A DNA stretch of 11,482 nt from Casp-actino8 sp945862545 (GTDB lineage Bacteria > Actinomycetota > Acidimicrobiia > Acidimicrobiales > Ilumatobacteraceae): assembly GCA_945862545.1 (NCBI GenBank), contig CAMAYS010000061.1, positions 1 to 11,482 on the forward strand, in the 5' to 3' direction. How positions within the stretch are numbered: the stretch's first letter is position 1; the number at the start of each line of letters is the position of its first letter. This document shows, in pieces, positions 1 through 6,297 of the stretch. Below the pieces are notes generated by a model. It was not told the origin of the DNA. It ran no database searches and saw only the letters and a list, made by a program, of their open reading frames with translations. The translations under genes were made by a program, and so were the position numbers.

Positions 1-1
1 G

Positions 2-373
2 CGTTACACGATTCCCGGTGACTTCGCGGAAATTGATGAAGATGGAACTGTGCATCTTCTCGGACGCGGTTCGGTGTGCATTAATACGGGTGGAGAAAAG
101 GTCTACCCCGAAGAAGTTGAAGTAGCGGCTCGTTCACACCCGAACGTTGTTGATTGCGTCGTCGTTGGATTGCCAGACACTCGCTTCGGGGAAATTATCA
201 CCTTGGTGGCAGAGCGTTCGGGCGAGATTTCTGAGTCCGAAGTGATTGAGCACGTCAAGAAACTTTTGGCAACCTACAAAGCACCACGTCGAGTTATCTT
301 CGTGGATCAGGTGTACCGCAGTCCGTCCGGTAAAGCGGATTATCGCTGGGCTAAAGAAATAGCGAGTGCCTAG
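2..373 (+). CDS. Acyl-CoA synthetase (AMP-binding), C-terminal 123 residues only
   Basis: This is the end of an adenylate-forming acyl-CoA ligase, which activates a carboxylic acid with ATP and then joins it to CoA. The frame is open from base 2, so the gene starts outside the window; an internal GTG at 50 is not a credible start. Visible motifs, in residues of the fragment: PGDFA (5-9, the A7 region with its Asp), LLGRGSVCINTGGEKVYPEE (19-38, the A8 hinge and start of the mobile C-terminal domain), and SPSGKADYRW (107-116), whose Lys111 is the A10 catalytic lysine. The GRGSVCINTGGEK form resembles FadD-type ligases of actinobacterial lipid and steroid side-chain breakdown (FadD19-like by memory), but the substrate cannot be assigned. 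Its stop codon overlaps that of the convergent ABM-fold gene. It differs clearly from the second ligase at 7945-9522, so it is not a recent copy. Confidence 0.92.
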   Translation, partial: RYTIPGDFAEIDEDGTVHLLGRGSVCINTGGEKVYPEEVEVAARSHPNVVDCVVVGLPDTRFGEIITLVAERSGEISESEVIEHVKKLLATYKAPRRVIFVDQVYRSPSGKADYRWAKEIASA

Positions 374-717
374 TCAAACGAAGAACTGGCTTTGAAATCG
401 CTTCCGTACACAGGGGCCGACTTGGTGATGAGATGCTTACGACTCACAGCCGACTTCAGGCCGTATTTGCCCAATAGTTCACGCATGTTGTGATAATTCG
501 GGTGATCAAAATGGGCGGCTAAGGTTTCCGCATTCTCCCAAAGTTCATACACCTGAATGTGATCAGCGATGCATGGATCAGCAGCGAAGCAATACACCAA
601 ACAGCCAGGCTCATCATCGCGCGTGGCTTGTTGATATTTCACTGATTCGGCGACGGCAGCGTCACGGACAGCAGGATCGTTGAGGTAGATGGACGCTTCA
701 ATTGCAATAAGGCTCAT
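370..717 (-). CDS. ABM-fold (antibiotic biosynthesis monooxygenase / YgiN-like) protein, 115 aa
   Basis: This is a small ferredoxin-like-fold protein of the ABM superfamily. Members include quinol monooxygenases, heme-degrading enzymes and many uncharacterised cytoplasmic dimers. The family pattern is visible: an N-terminal beta strand (LIAIEASIYL), a helix, then DEPGCLVYCFAADP (35-48), VYELWEN (56-62) and an HFDHPNY segment (69-75). The length is typical of the family. An in-frame GTG at 726 exists, but I prefer the ATG at 717, because TAATGT lies 7 nt before it, as in leaderless actinobacterial transcripts, and neither start has a clear ribosome binding site. The stop shares the palindrome CTAG (370-373) with the convergent ligase stop. 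A role in oxidising an aromatic or quinone intermediate is possible, but nothing in the sequence shows the substrate. Confidence 0.85.
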   Translation of the reverse strand: MSLIAIEASIYLNDPAVRDAAVAESVKYQQATRDDEPGCLVYCFAADPCIADHIQVYELWENAETLAAHFDHPNYHNMRELLGKYGLKSAVSRKHLITKSAPVYGSDFKASSSFD

Positions 718-724
718 ACTTGCC

Positions 725-730
725 ACATTA
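725..730 (-). promoter_or_regulatory. Candidate -10 box for a leaderless transcript of the ABM gene
   Basis: On the minus strand this reads TAATGT (TANNNT consensus), followed by 7 nt and then the ATG at 717. That spacing would put the transcription start at or next to the start codon. No convincing -35 was seen. TANNNT is short and occurs by chance, so the call rests on the position and on the lack of a Shine-Dalgarno site. Confidence 0.35.
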
Positions 731-773
731 TTGCGTGCGTGCCTTCAATCCTGTGTCGAGCAGTCCCAAGCCG

Positions 774-779
774 TAATCT
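774..779 (+). promoter_or_regulatory. Candidate -10 box of the alcohol dehydrogenase gene
   Basis: TAATCT matches the actinobacterial -10 consensus TANNNT. It would give a leader of roughly 34 nt that carries the ribosome binding site AGAGGA at 808-813. No good -35 element lies at the usual distance. The call is tentative. Confidence 0.25.
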
Positions 780-819
780 GAAGACACGCTGAGAAAATCA
801 GATGAACAGAGGAACACAG

Positions 820-1854
820 ATGTTTGCAGCATTGATCACGGGTAAGAACAAAGTGGAGATGGTTGAGTTTCCCGACCCATCCCCAGCATCAACCGGAGTT
901 GTGGTCGATATTGCGTATTGCGGTATCTGCGGTACCGATATCCATGCCTACCAATCGGGGGCACCGTATAACCCAGCTATTTGTGGACATGAATGGTCTG
1001 GAACTCTCAGTGCAGTCGGTTCCGAAGTCAAATCTTTTAGCGAGGGTGATCGCGTTGTTGTTGCAGTGGCTCCAGCGTGTGGCCAATGTGCTCCCTGTCG
1101 CGCTGGTCAGGCTGATCGTTGTTTCGTCTCGTTTATGTCGGCCCTTGGTCGCGATGCCATGGCCCCTAAGCATGGTGGCTTCGCTCCGCGCATTGCTGTC
1201 AGCGCATCGCGTATTGTCAAAACTAATCCCGCTTTGAGCGATATTCAGGCCGCTCAAGTTGAGCCGACGACTGTGGCTTTTCATGCAGTGCGTCGCAGTG
1301 GGATTCGCTTGGGAGATATAGCCGTCGTACAGGGTGCTGGACCGATTGGGCTGGGTGCCATGCAGTGGGTCAAGGCCGCTGGTGCTGGAGTGGTCATCGT
1401 GATTGAACCCAATGAGCAGCGACGCGCCGTTGCTCTTGAATTGGGTGCCCATTATGCGGTCGCACCCGGAGCAGCAGCGGACGAACTGGTCAAAGAACTG
1501 TCGCATGGTCTCGGCGCTGACATTGTCTATGAATGTGTCGGTCGACCGTTTGCGGTGCAAAGCGCAGTGGATTTGGCGAGGCGTGGCGGTTCGATGTGCC
1601 TCATTGGGTTGGCAGACCAAGAAGCCTCAATCTCTCCTGTGCAGTGGCTGATGAAAGAGATTTCTGTGACCGCAGCATTGGCCTATAACCACGAAGAGTT
1701 CGAGACATGTATGGGCATGATCGCTGATGGTCGTTTTCGCACCGAACCATTGCATTCACTGACCATTGGCTTGGCTGGCTTGGACGCAAGTCTGGCTGAT
1801 CTGGCTAGTGGCACGTCAACCAATATGAAGATTTTGGTTGACCCGCGTATCTAG
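820..1854 (+). CDS. Zinc-dependent medium-chain alcohol dehydrogenase, 344 aa
   Basis: This is a member of the MDR family of sorbitol, threonine and butanediol dehydrogenase type, which oxidises a secondary or primary alcohol with NAD(P). The GroES-like domain holds the catalytic zinc ligands Cys37 (in GICGTD), His57-Glu58 (GHE) and Glu148 (VEPT). The four structural-zinc cysteines are Cys87, Cys90, Cys93 and Cys101. The Rossmann domain has GAGPIG (172-177), and Glu196 at the end of the second strand favours NAD over NADP. All key residues are present and the length is normal. An upstream in-frame ATG at 802 exists, but AGAGGA at 808-813 sits 6 nt before the ATG at 820, so 820 is the better start. 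The gene is alone on this strand between two minus-strand genes and converges on the SDR with a 4-nt gap. The substrate is unknown. Confidence 0.93.
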   Translation: MFAALITGKNKVEMVEFPDPSPASTGVVVDIAYCGICGTDIHAYQSGAPYNPAICGHEWSGTLSAVGSEVKSFSEGDRVVVAVAPACGQCAPCRAGQADRCFVSFMSALGRDAMAPKHGGFAPRIAVSASRIVKTNPALSDIQAAQVEPTTVAFHAVRRSGIRLGDIAVVQGAGPIGLGAMQWVKAAGAGVVIVIEPNEQRRAVALELGAHYAVAPGAAADELVKELSHGLGADIVYECVGRPFAVQSAVDLARRGGSMCLIGLADQEASISPVQWLMKEISVTAALAYNHEEFETCMGMIADGRFRTEPLHSLTIGLAGLDASLADLASGTSTNMKILVDPRI

Positions 1855-1858
1855 CGCT

Positions 1859-2698
1859 CTACGCAGGTTCGCGAACGCCAGCCTCGCGCATTAGCGAGGC
1901 ATCTTGTTGGTGGAAACGGCCCGTGCCACCAAGGGTGGTCGCACCCGCATCAACGACCAAAGTGTGTCCGGTGATATATCGCGCTTCTTCGCTGGCGAGA
2001 TAAACCGCAGCGTTAGCAATATCTTCTGGCAATCCTGCAATGCCGAGAAGTGAGGTTTTAGCGATGTGCGCCGTGGCCGTCTCGATCGCACTGGCGTCTC
2101 CTGTCATGACTGCTGATGTCATTGCCGTAGCCGTATTGCCGGGAGAGATGGCGTTGACTCGAATGCCGTGTTGAGCCAACTCTGAGGCAACTGATTTAGT
2201 GATGCCAATGACAGCATGTTTGCAGGCCGTATAACAATGTGGTCCGAGTCCTCCAAGTATTCCTGCAGTACTTGAGGTGGAGATAATGACGCCACTACCT
2301 TGAGCAATCATTTGAGGCGAAGCATGCTTCATGCCGAAGTAGACACTGTTCAGCAAGATCGCCACTGTGCGGTTCCAATGATCGGTATTGGTTTCACTAA
2401 TGCGTCCGACAGCGCCGACAATGCCAGCGTTGTTGAACATGATGTCTAAGCGGCCGAATTCGTTGACCGCCAGTTGAATTGCTGCGGCCACGTGGTCTTC
2501 GACTGCAACATCAGTATGTATGAAACGCGTATTAGGGCCCAGTTCTTTGGCGAGAGCCTGTCCTGGAGCATCTTGTAGATCGGCGATGATGACTCGCGCT
2601 CCTTCTTCAACGAATCGTCGCACTGAACCTTCACCGATTCCGCTGGCTCCGCCAGTGATGACAGCAACTTTTCCCTCTAGTCGACCTTGAGTTCCCAT
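1859..2698 (-). CDS. Short-chain dehydrogenase/reductase (SDR), 279 aa
   Basis: This is a classical SDR, an NAD(P)-dependent oxidoreductase acting on a hydroxyl or keto group. The cofactor motif TGGASGIG is at 15-22. Asp40 at the end of the second strand points to NAD rather than NADP. NNAG is at 89-92, Asn117 follows, and the catalytic residues are Ser143, Tyr156 and Lys160. The usual C-terminal YITGHTLVVDAG is at 241-252, followed by about 27 extra residues. The frame stays open upstream to 2935, but the start at 2698 is set by AAGGAG (2703-2708 on the minus strand) and by the normal SDR N-terminus GRLEGKVAVITGG. TATGTT on the minus strand at 2740-2745 could be its -10 box. The gene is a single minus-strand unit, back to back with the epimerase remnant. 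The substrate is not readable; hydroxysteroid, alicyclic alcohol and hydroxyacyl substrates are all possible. Confidence 0.93.
   Translation of the reverse strand: MGTQGRLEGKVAVITGGASGIGEGSVRRFVEEGARVIIADLQDAPGQALAKELGPNTRFIHTDVAVEDHVAAAIQLAVNEFGRLDIMFNNAGIVGAVGRISETNTDHWNRTVAILLNSVYFGMKHASPQMIAQGSGVIISTSSTAGILGGLGPHCYTACKHAVIGITKSVASELAQHGIRVNAISPGNTATAMTSAVMTGDASAIETATAHIAKTSLLGIAGLPEDIANAAVYLASEEARYITGHTLVVDAGATTLGGTGRFHQQDASLMREAGVREPA
1867..1900. terminator. Two inverted repeats at a convergent gene end; possible terminator hairpin
   Basis: Just past the alcohol dehydrogenase stop are a perfect 10-bp palindrome, GTTCGCGAAC (1867-1876), and a perfect 7-bp stem, GCCTCGC/GCGAGGC, with a 6-nt loop (1881-1900). 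The second could end the plus-strand transcript, but the following ATCTTGTTGG is only weakly U-rich. Both lie inside the last codons of the convergent SDR, so they may be coding coincidence. Confidence 0.3.
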
Positions 2699-2915
2699 GA
2701 CTCTCCTTGATAATTGTGCGATGCTTGTCCGCATGTCCAAACATAATGCGCGAGCACTAGGTGCTGGCGAGTTTGACATCGCTGCTGTGGTGAGCGCCAT
2801 CAGGGCAACAGGTAGCAAGGCGCCATGGTCGATTGAGGCACCAAGCGCTGTTGGCTGGGCAAATCCTGCGGTCCATATCGCTGCGCTGGCGGGCGGTATG
2901 CGAAAGTTTATGTGA
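2697..2915 (+). pseudogene. Probable C-terminal remnant of a sugar phosphate isomerase/epimerase (AP-endonuclease-2-like TIM barrel)
   Basis: The plus-strand frame from about 2733 encodes a short stretch that reads like the last 55-60 residues of the sugar phosphate isomerase/epimerase family. It has an ALGAGEFDIAAVVSAIRATG segment, matching the family's G-EG-FD-x-x-x-x-x-RAI/L-x-x-x-G pattern, followed by APWSIEAPS, matching the final P-x-G/S-x-E-V-x-S strand, and a helical end. The catalytic barrel, some 200 residues, is missing: the DNA directly upstream is the start of the divergent SDR. Its TGA (2913-2915) overlaps the ATG of the next gene (TGATG), the sort of junction expected if an intact epimerase gene once formed an operon with it. 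The family match is by eye only. The alternatives are a real small protein of about 60 aa or a chance open frame over a promoter region. Confidence 0.45.
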
Positions 2916-3592
2916 TGAACGAACAGATGGGTCATGAGTACAAACTCAGTCGCTTACGGATGCAAGAGATTGCTCAAGGTTTGAGTGACGAGGATTCGAA
3001 CAGGATTGTTCCGGCCTGTCCCGAGTGGACAGTGAAAGATCTTTTCTCACATGTCACGGGTTTGGCCGCAGATCTTGGTGGCGGCAAAGGTCCGACAGGA
3101 GATACGCAGGTGTGGGTTGATGCCCTCGTGAGCGATCGACGCCAGCGAACTCTGTCAAGTGTCGTTGACGAATGGAATGAAGTGGCGCCTGCATTTGAAG
3201 CGATGATTGACTCACTGCCTAAGCGCTTATGGGCATTAAGTTATGACACTGTCGTCCACGAACATGATCTTCGCAACGCCGTTCGCCAACCTGGTCAACG
3301 AGACTCAAGTGGCGTCAAAATGTCTGCGGTCTTGGGTCTCAAACTCGTCAAAGGTGACCTTGCGACAAAGTCCTTGCCTGCCTTCTGCGCGGTGATTGAT
3401 GGCGTCGAACACGTTGTCGGTGAAGGTGAACCAGTGCTGACTCTGAGGGCCTCGGCTTTTGAAACCTTGCGACTTTTAGGAAGTCGGCGGACCGACAGTG
3501 AAATGCGCCAGGCCGACTTTGTCGGTGATTTGGATGGTTTGTGGAACGGGATTACTCACATGAGTCTTCCCAAGGTGAGTCTCGGGGAGTAG
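2915..3592 (+). CDS. Maleylpyruvate isomerase family protein (DinB/MDMPI-like, mycothiol-dependent type), 225 aa
   Basis: This is a DinB-fold protein of the mycothiol-dependent maleylpyruvate isomerase family, which is abundant in actinobacteria. The N-terminal domain carries the hallmark VPACPEWTVKDLFSHVTG (32-49), with His46 as a likely metal ligand. A second metal site is seen as DTVVHEHDLR (111-120): His115 is in the usual place, and Asp111 stands where the family normally has Glu. The C-terminal part has the common SAFETLRLLGSRRTDSEMR block (180-198). The name is a family label: no gentisate-pathway gene is nearby, so maleylpyruvate isomerisation is not implied, and a mycothiol S-transferase or isomerase role is as likely. 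The start is ATG 2915, overlapping the TGA of the epimerase remnant; GTG 2912 and ATG 2927 are alternatives. No clear ribosome binding site is present, which fits translational coupling. Confidence 0.85.
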   Translation: MNEQMGHEYKLSRLRMQEIAQGLSDEDSNRIVPACPEWTVKDLFSHVTGLAADLGGGKGPTGDTQVWVDALVSDRRQRTLSSVVDEWNEVAPAFEAMIDSLPKRLWALSYDTVVHEHDLRNAVRQPGQRDSSGVKMSAVLGLKLVKGDLATKSLPAFCAVIDGVEHVVGEGEPVLTLRASAFETLRLLGSRRTDSEMRQADFVGDLDGLWNGITHMSLPKVSLGE

Positions 3593-3598
3593 TTCGCC

Positions 3599-3604
3599 TA
3601 CGAT
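3599..3604 (+). promoter_or_regulatory. Candidate -10 box before the second SDR
   Basis: TACGAT fits TANNNT and lies just past the stop of the preceding gene. It would start a transcript near 3611 with a leader of about 50 nt, containing the 14-bp palindrome and the ribosome binding site AGGAG (3649-3653). No clear -35 was found. Readthrough from the preceding gene is the alternative. Confidence 0.25.
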
Positions 3605-3625
3605 AGGGCGGGTTATTCACAAGAG

Positions 3626-3639
3626 CATCGCATGCGATG
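3626..3639. promoter_or_regulatory. Perfect 14-bp palindrome CATCGCATGCGATG, candidate operator
   Basis: Each half is the exact reverse complement of the other, with no central gap. It lies in the 68-nt gap between the MDMPI-family stop and the SDR start, 22 nt past a candidate -10 box and 9 nt before the AGGAG site. That position suits a repressor operator. A TGATCA palindrome overlaps its right edge (3638-3643). No regulator gene is in the window, so the binding protein is unknown. Confidence 0.4.
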
Positions 3640-3660
3640 ATCACGATCAGGAGAAACGCA

Positions 3661-4578
3661 ATGGGTCAGTTCACAGGCAAGACAGTTCTTATCACCGGAG
3701 CCTCCTATGGGCTCGGCGAGGGTTTCGCTGAAGGTTTCGCTAAAGAGGGAGCGGATCTCATCTTGACCGCGCGCACCAAGGATTTGTTAGATGTGGTGGC
3801 CGAAAAATGTCGTTTATTTGGCTCGAAGGTGACCGTCATCCCTGGTGATGTCTCGATTGAGGAAGATGTTGTGCGCGTCGTATCTGGTGGTATCGCCGAA
3901 CATGGCAAAATTGACGTTCTCATCAACAACGCTGGCGTTGTTGATCCACGCGGAATCGCTCCCGAGCGCTTCGACATGACCACATGGAATTGGATCATCT
4001 CGATTGATCTCAACGGAGCGTTCATGTACATGCGTGAAGTCGGTCGTCACATGTTGGAACGTCAGAGTGGCAACATTGTCAATATTGGGTCCATTCTCGG
4101 TAATGGCGCTAATGAGGCAACCGTTATCGCGTACACCGCAGCCAAGGGTGCTTTACGCAATCTGACGCAACAGCTCGGCTGCGAATGGGCAGATCGTGGC
4201 GTGCGCGTGAACTCTGTGTCGCCTGGTTTTGTCGTCACCGAGATGACAGCGCCGATGTTAGCGGCCATGGGAATTGATACCTGGATCGCCAGTCGCACCC
4301 CCATGCGACGGATCGGTTTACTCCCCGAGATTGTTGCTCCCGTGATGTTCTTGGCTTCTGATGCTGCGAGCTACATCACTGGTCATGATCTGCTCGTTGA
4401 CGGTGGCACGAATGCCTCTAACGGCACATATCAGATTCCGCCGATTCACCATGAGTGGAATCAGGACACGGCAGCCAGAGTCGGCAAGGGCTACCCAGGC
4501 GTGCAGCCTCGTCCAGATTGGTATCAGGCTCTGGAATTAGGAATTCCTGGACTGCATTACCCGCTTCCTGAGGCCTAA
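3661..4578 (+). CDS. Short-chain dehydrogenase/reductase with C-terminal extension, 305 aa
   Basis: This is a classical SDR oxidoreductase. TGASYGLG is at 12-19. The residues after the second strand are ARTKD, with no acidic residue and Arg38/Lys40 present, which suggests NADP(H). NNAG is at 89-92, Asn118 follows, and the catalytic residues are Ser144, Tyr158 and Lys162. The usual ending, YITGHDLLVDGG, is at 238-249, but about 55 further residues follow, rich in Pro, Trp, Tyr and His (for example HHEWNQD at 263-269 and RPDWYQALELG at 284-294). This makes the protein longer than the roughly 250-aa norm. The start at 3661 is fixed by AGGAG at 3649-3653; the ATG at 3637 has none and lies in the palindrome. 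It lies downstream of, and on the same strand as, the MDMPI-family gene and may be cotranscribed with it or run from its own promoter. The substrate is unknown. Confidence 0.93.
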   Translation: MGQFTGKTVLITGASYGLGEGFAEGFAKEGADLILTARTKDLLDVVAEKCRLFGSKVTVIPGDVSIEEDVVRVVSGGIAEHGKIDVLINNAGVVDPRGIAPERFDMTTWNWIISIDLNGAFMYMREVGRHMLERQSGNIVNIGSILGNGANEATVIAYTAAKGALRNLTQQLGCEWADRGVRVNSVSPGFVVTEMTAPMLAAMGIDTWIASRTPMRRIGLLPEIVAPVMFLASDAASYITGHDLLVDGGTNASNGTYQIPPIHHEWNQDTAARVGKGYPGVQPRPDWYQALELGIPGLHYPLPEA

Positions 4579-4587
4579 AAACCCTGC

Positions 4588-5664
4588 TTATTTCAAGAGG
4601 TCTGTGACGTGATGATCACGCATTGCTGATTGCGCACGCTTGATCACTTCAGTCCACAGTGCCATCGCACGCTCGCTTGATGAGTCGAGAGTACCGACAG
4701 CGAACACGGGAATAATCCAACTGTAAAGAACGCCAACTCGGTAGTCCTCTAAGAATTGTGCAAACGGGTAAGTGGTGACTCCATGGGCCACGAGTTCATC
4801 GTGGTATCCCTTGAGCAGAGCGGCTTCATGCTCCTTGCGGACATCAATCGGCAAACTCTGGCTCATCAAGTAACCAACGTCGTACGCTCCGCCGCCTTTA
4901 CTGCTGGTCTGGAAGTCAATCATGAAGACATCATCGCCATCGCCAAAAAAGAGATTGTCCAAACGGTAATCAAAATGCACAATCGTGTTAGGCATTGCTG
5001 CAAATCGATCAAGTAGTTGATGCACATTGCTACCGAACTGTTCCATCAGTGGAACCATGTCGGCATCAACAGCGTGGGAGAAAACTTGCAGGAACCCTGG
5101 AAGCGACTGCTCGTATATGGTAGCTCCGATTTTCATGCCTTCGCCGTTGATCGGAGGCATCCAATCAAATGCATCAAGCCGTGGTGACTCCCAAAACTCG
5201 GCGTGCAGACGGGCCACGGTCTTGAGCGCATTCATGGCATCTTTCGCATTGACTCCCACTGACTGATCGCCAACGCGCAGATGTCCGAGATCTTGAAGCA
5301 GCAACACATAGTTATCAGTGTCGTACTCAGCCGAGACTGAATACGCCTGTGGCACGACGCTGAGTTGGGGAGCGATCTCCAAATAGAAACGCGCTTCGCG
5401 TTCAAACACTCGAGCCGGCCCGAGCATGCCACGAATCATGGGATCTTGAGTCGGAATCTTGCAGATAATGAGCGCAGGTCCGTCTCCACCTGCATAAGTC
5501 ACGGCTAGGCGCCCGACCTCACCCATGAAACCGATTCCGGCGCCCATATTTTGCGCTTCAACAGTGGCCACCGATGTTGCTGCCGTTATCGCTCCACTAC
5601 TTCGCAGCGTGGTGGTCAGCCACTCTGCCGTGACTGAGGCGGTAGTAGTTGGCAATGTGGTCAT
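4588..5664 (-). CDS. APH/ecdysteroid-kinase-like phosphotransferase, 358 aa
   Basis: This is a protein-kinase-fold small-molecule kinase of the aminoglycoside phosphotransferase / ecdysteroid-kinase-like group. Candidate ATP lysine and helix-C glutamate are Lys69 (IICKIP) and Glu90 (EREARFY). QDLG (124-127) marks the hinge. The Brenner motif is HFDYRLDN (230-237), with catalytic Asp232 and Asn237, and the DFG-like metal Asp250 is in MIDFQ (248-252). Phe replaces the usual Gly in H-G-D. The start at 5664 follows AGGAGA (5671-5676 on the minus strand) by 6 nt, and its ATG overlaps the TGA of the upstream NTF2-like gene (ATGA), so the two are probably coupled. Resistance is unlikely given the surroundings. 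Related kinases (LvaA, ACAD10/11 kinase domains) phosphorylate hydroxyacyl-CoAs, and I infer a similar catabolic role. The true substrate is not shown. Confidence 0.88.
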   Translation of the reverse strand: MTTLPTTTASVTAEWLTTTLRSSGAITAATSVATVEAQNMGAGIGFMGEVGRLAVTYAGGDGPALIICKIPTQDPMIRGMLGPARVFEREARFYLEIAPQLSVVPQAYSVSAEYDTDNYVLLLQDLGHLRVGDQSVGVNAKDAMNALKTVARLHAEFWESPRLDAFDWMPPINGEGMKIGATIYEQSLPGFLQVFSHAVDADMVPLMEQFGSNVHQLLDRFAAMPNTIVHFDYRLDNLFFGDGDDVFMIDFQTSSKGGGAYDVGYLMSQSLPIDVRKEHEAALLKGYHDELVAHGVTTYPFAQFLEDYRVGVLYSWIIPVFAVGTLDSSSERAMALWTEVIKRAQSAMRDHHVTDLLK

Positions 5665-6173
5665 GGGTTTTCTCCTAAACGGGGTGATGCTGTAAAACGG
5701 TTGGGTGTAAATGCTGGCTGGATGATTTCTTTGGTATCCCAATCATGGGTTAATGCTCGGTGTGCGATGCGCCAATCACCTGCACGACATTCAAAGCGGT
5801 CAAAATATCGACCGCCAAACTTTTCCAAAAACTCACCGTCGCCACCGCGCACTCGGTGCCACGCTAAGACTTGTGTCTCGACATTGGCAATAGTCGGTGA
5901 AACAAAATCAATTGTCGGGACTCCACAAAAATGCGTCGTTGAGATTGCATACGTCCGTAGTTTTTTCGTGACAAGCGTGGCAAAATCACTCCCCAGACCG
6001 ACGAAACTGCCGTGGTCATCGGTGCCGTCTGGGTGATAAACAGATGTCACCAAATCGGCATCGCAGCGGTCGATGCCATGGCAGTAGTCCATAATGCAGC
6101 GTTGAATGGCGCGGGTTGCCACATCTGCCTCGGCGGTTGAGAGTGGGCCATTGACAGCGTCAGAAGTCGTCAT
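5661..6173 (-). CDS. NTF2/SnoaL-like (SnoaL_4) domain protein, 170 aa
   Basis: This is a cone-shaped alpha+beta barrel protein of the NTF2-like superfamily, which holds dehydratases (scytalone dehydratase, BaiE), ketosteroid isomerases and ring-hydroxylation small subunits. The SnoaL_4 pattern is clear: MDYCHGIDRCDADL (28-41), then VYHPDGTDDHGSF (45-57) and THFCGVPTIDF (80-90). Tyr30, Asp35, His47, Asp52/Asp53, His54 and His81 are the likely pocket residues. The TDDHG block suggests a dehydratase- or isomerase-type active site rather than a structural role, but this is inference. It is the first gene of a two-gene minus-strand unit with the kinase, with which it overlaps by 4 nt. TAATCT lies 6 nt before its ATG, and the only Shine-Dalgarno-like bases (AAGG) end 1 nt before the ATG, too close to work, so a leaderless mRNA is likely. 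Confidence 0.88.
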   Translation of the reverse strand: MTTSDAVNGPLSTAEADVATRAIQRCIMDYCHGIDRCDADLVTSVYHPDGTDDHGSFVGLGSDFATLVTKKLRTYAISTTHFCGVPTIDFVSPTIANVETQVLAWHRVRGGDGEFLEKFGGRYFDRFECRAGDWRIAHRALTHDWDTKEIIQPAFTPNRFTASPRLGENP

Positions 6174-6179
6174 ACCTTG

Positions 6180-6185
6180 AGATTA
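6180..6185 (-). promoter_or_regulatory. Candidate -10 box for leaderless NTF2-kinase transcript
   Basis: The minus strand reads TAATCT, then CAAGGT, then the ATG at 6173. The 6-nt gap would place the first transcribed base at the start codon. The 124-nt divergent gap to 6298 also has to hold the promoter of the plus-strand operon, for which I see no clear -35/-10 pair. Confidence 0.4.
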
Positions 6186-6297
6186 CAGAGTTCGCCGACT
6201 TAATTGACCGTCGGGTAAGTTTTCAGGGAGTAGGGCAACTAAGGTCGCCTGTGAAGGTTCGCTGAATGAAGTTCGGCTCGTAATAGGGGGGAAGCAC

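Noticed and set aside
751..789. GTGTC...GACAC inverted repeat before the alcohol dehydrogenase
   Set aside because: The arms are 5 bp with a spacer of nearly 30 nt, which is not distinguishable from chance.
889..1620. Long minus-strand open frame (243 codons) opposite the alcohol dehydrogenase
   Set aside because: Its translation has no family pattern, and the plus-strand frame has a complete set of zinc-ligand and Rossmann motifs. It is a codon-bias shadow.
2699..2935. N-terminal extension of the first SDR to a start at 2935
   Set aside because: A strong AAGGAG site directly before ATG 2698 and the normal SDR N-terminus at that point set the start. The extension lies opposite the epimerase remnant and the MDMPI-family start.
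2915..3592. Gentisate-pathway maleylpyruvate isomerase
   Set aside because: Only the family fold is supported. No gentisate dioxygenase or fumarylpyruvate hydrolase is nearby, and the usual metal Glu appears to be Asp.
4588..5664. Aminoglycoside resistance gene
   Set aside because: The kinase has APH-type catalytic motifs but sits, translationally coupled, with an NTF2-like gene among lipid-type catabolic genes, with no mobile element. A metabolic kinase is more likely.
6195..6214. CCGAC-N10-GTCGG inverted repeat in the divergent gap before the DUF35 gene, as an operator
   Set aside because: Five-bp arms with a 10-nt spacer are close to chance expectation, and no second copy was seen.
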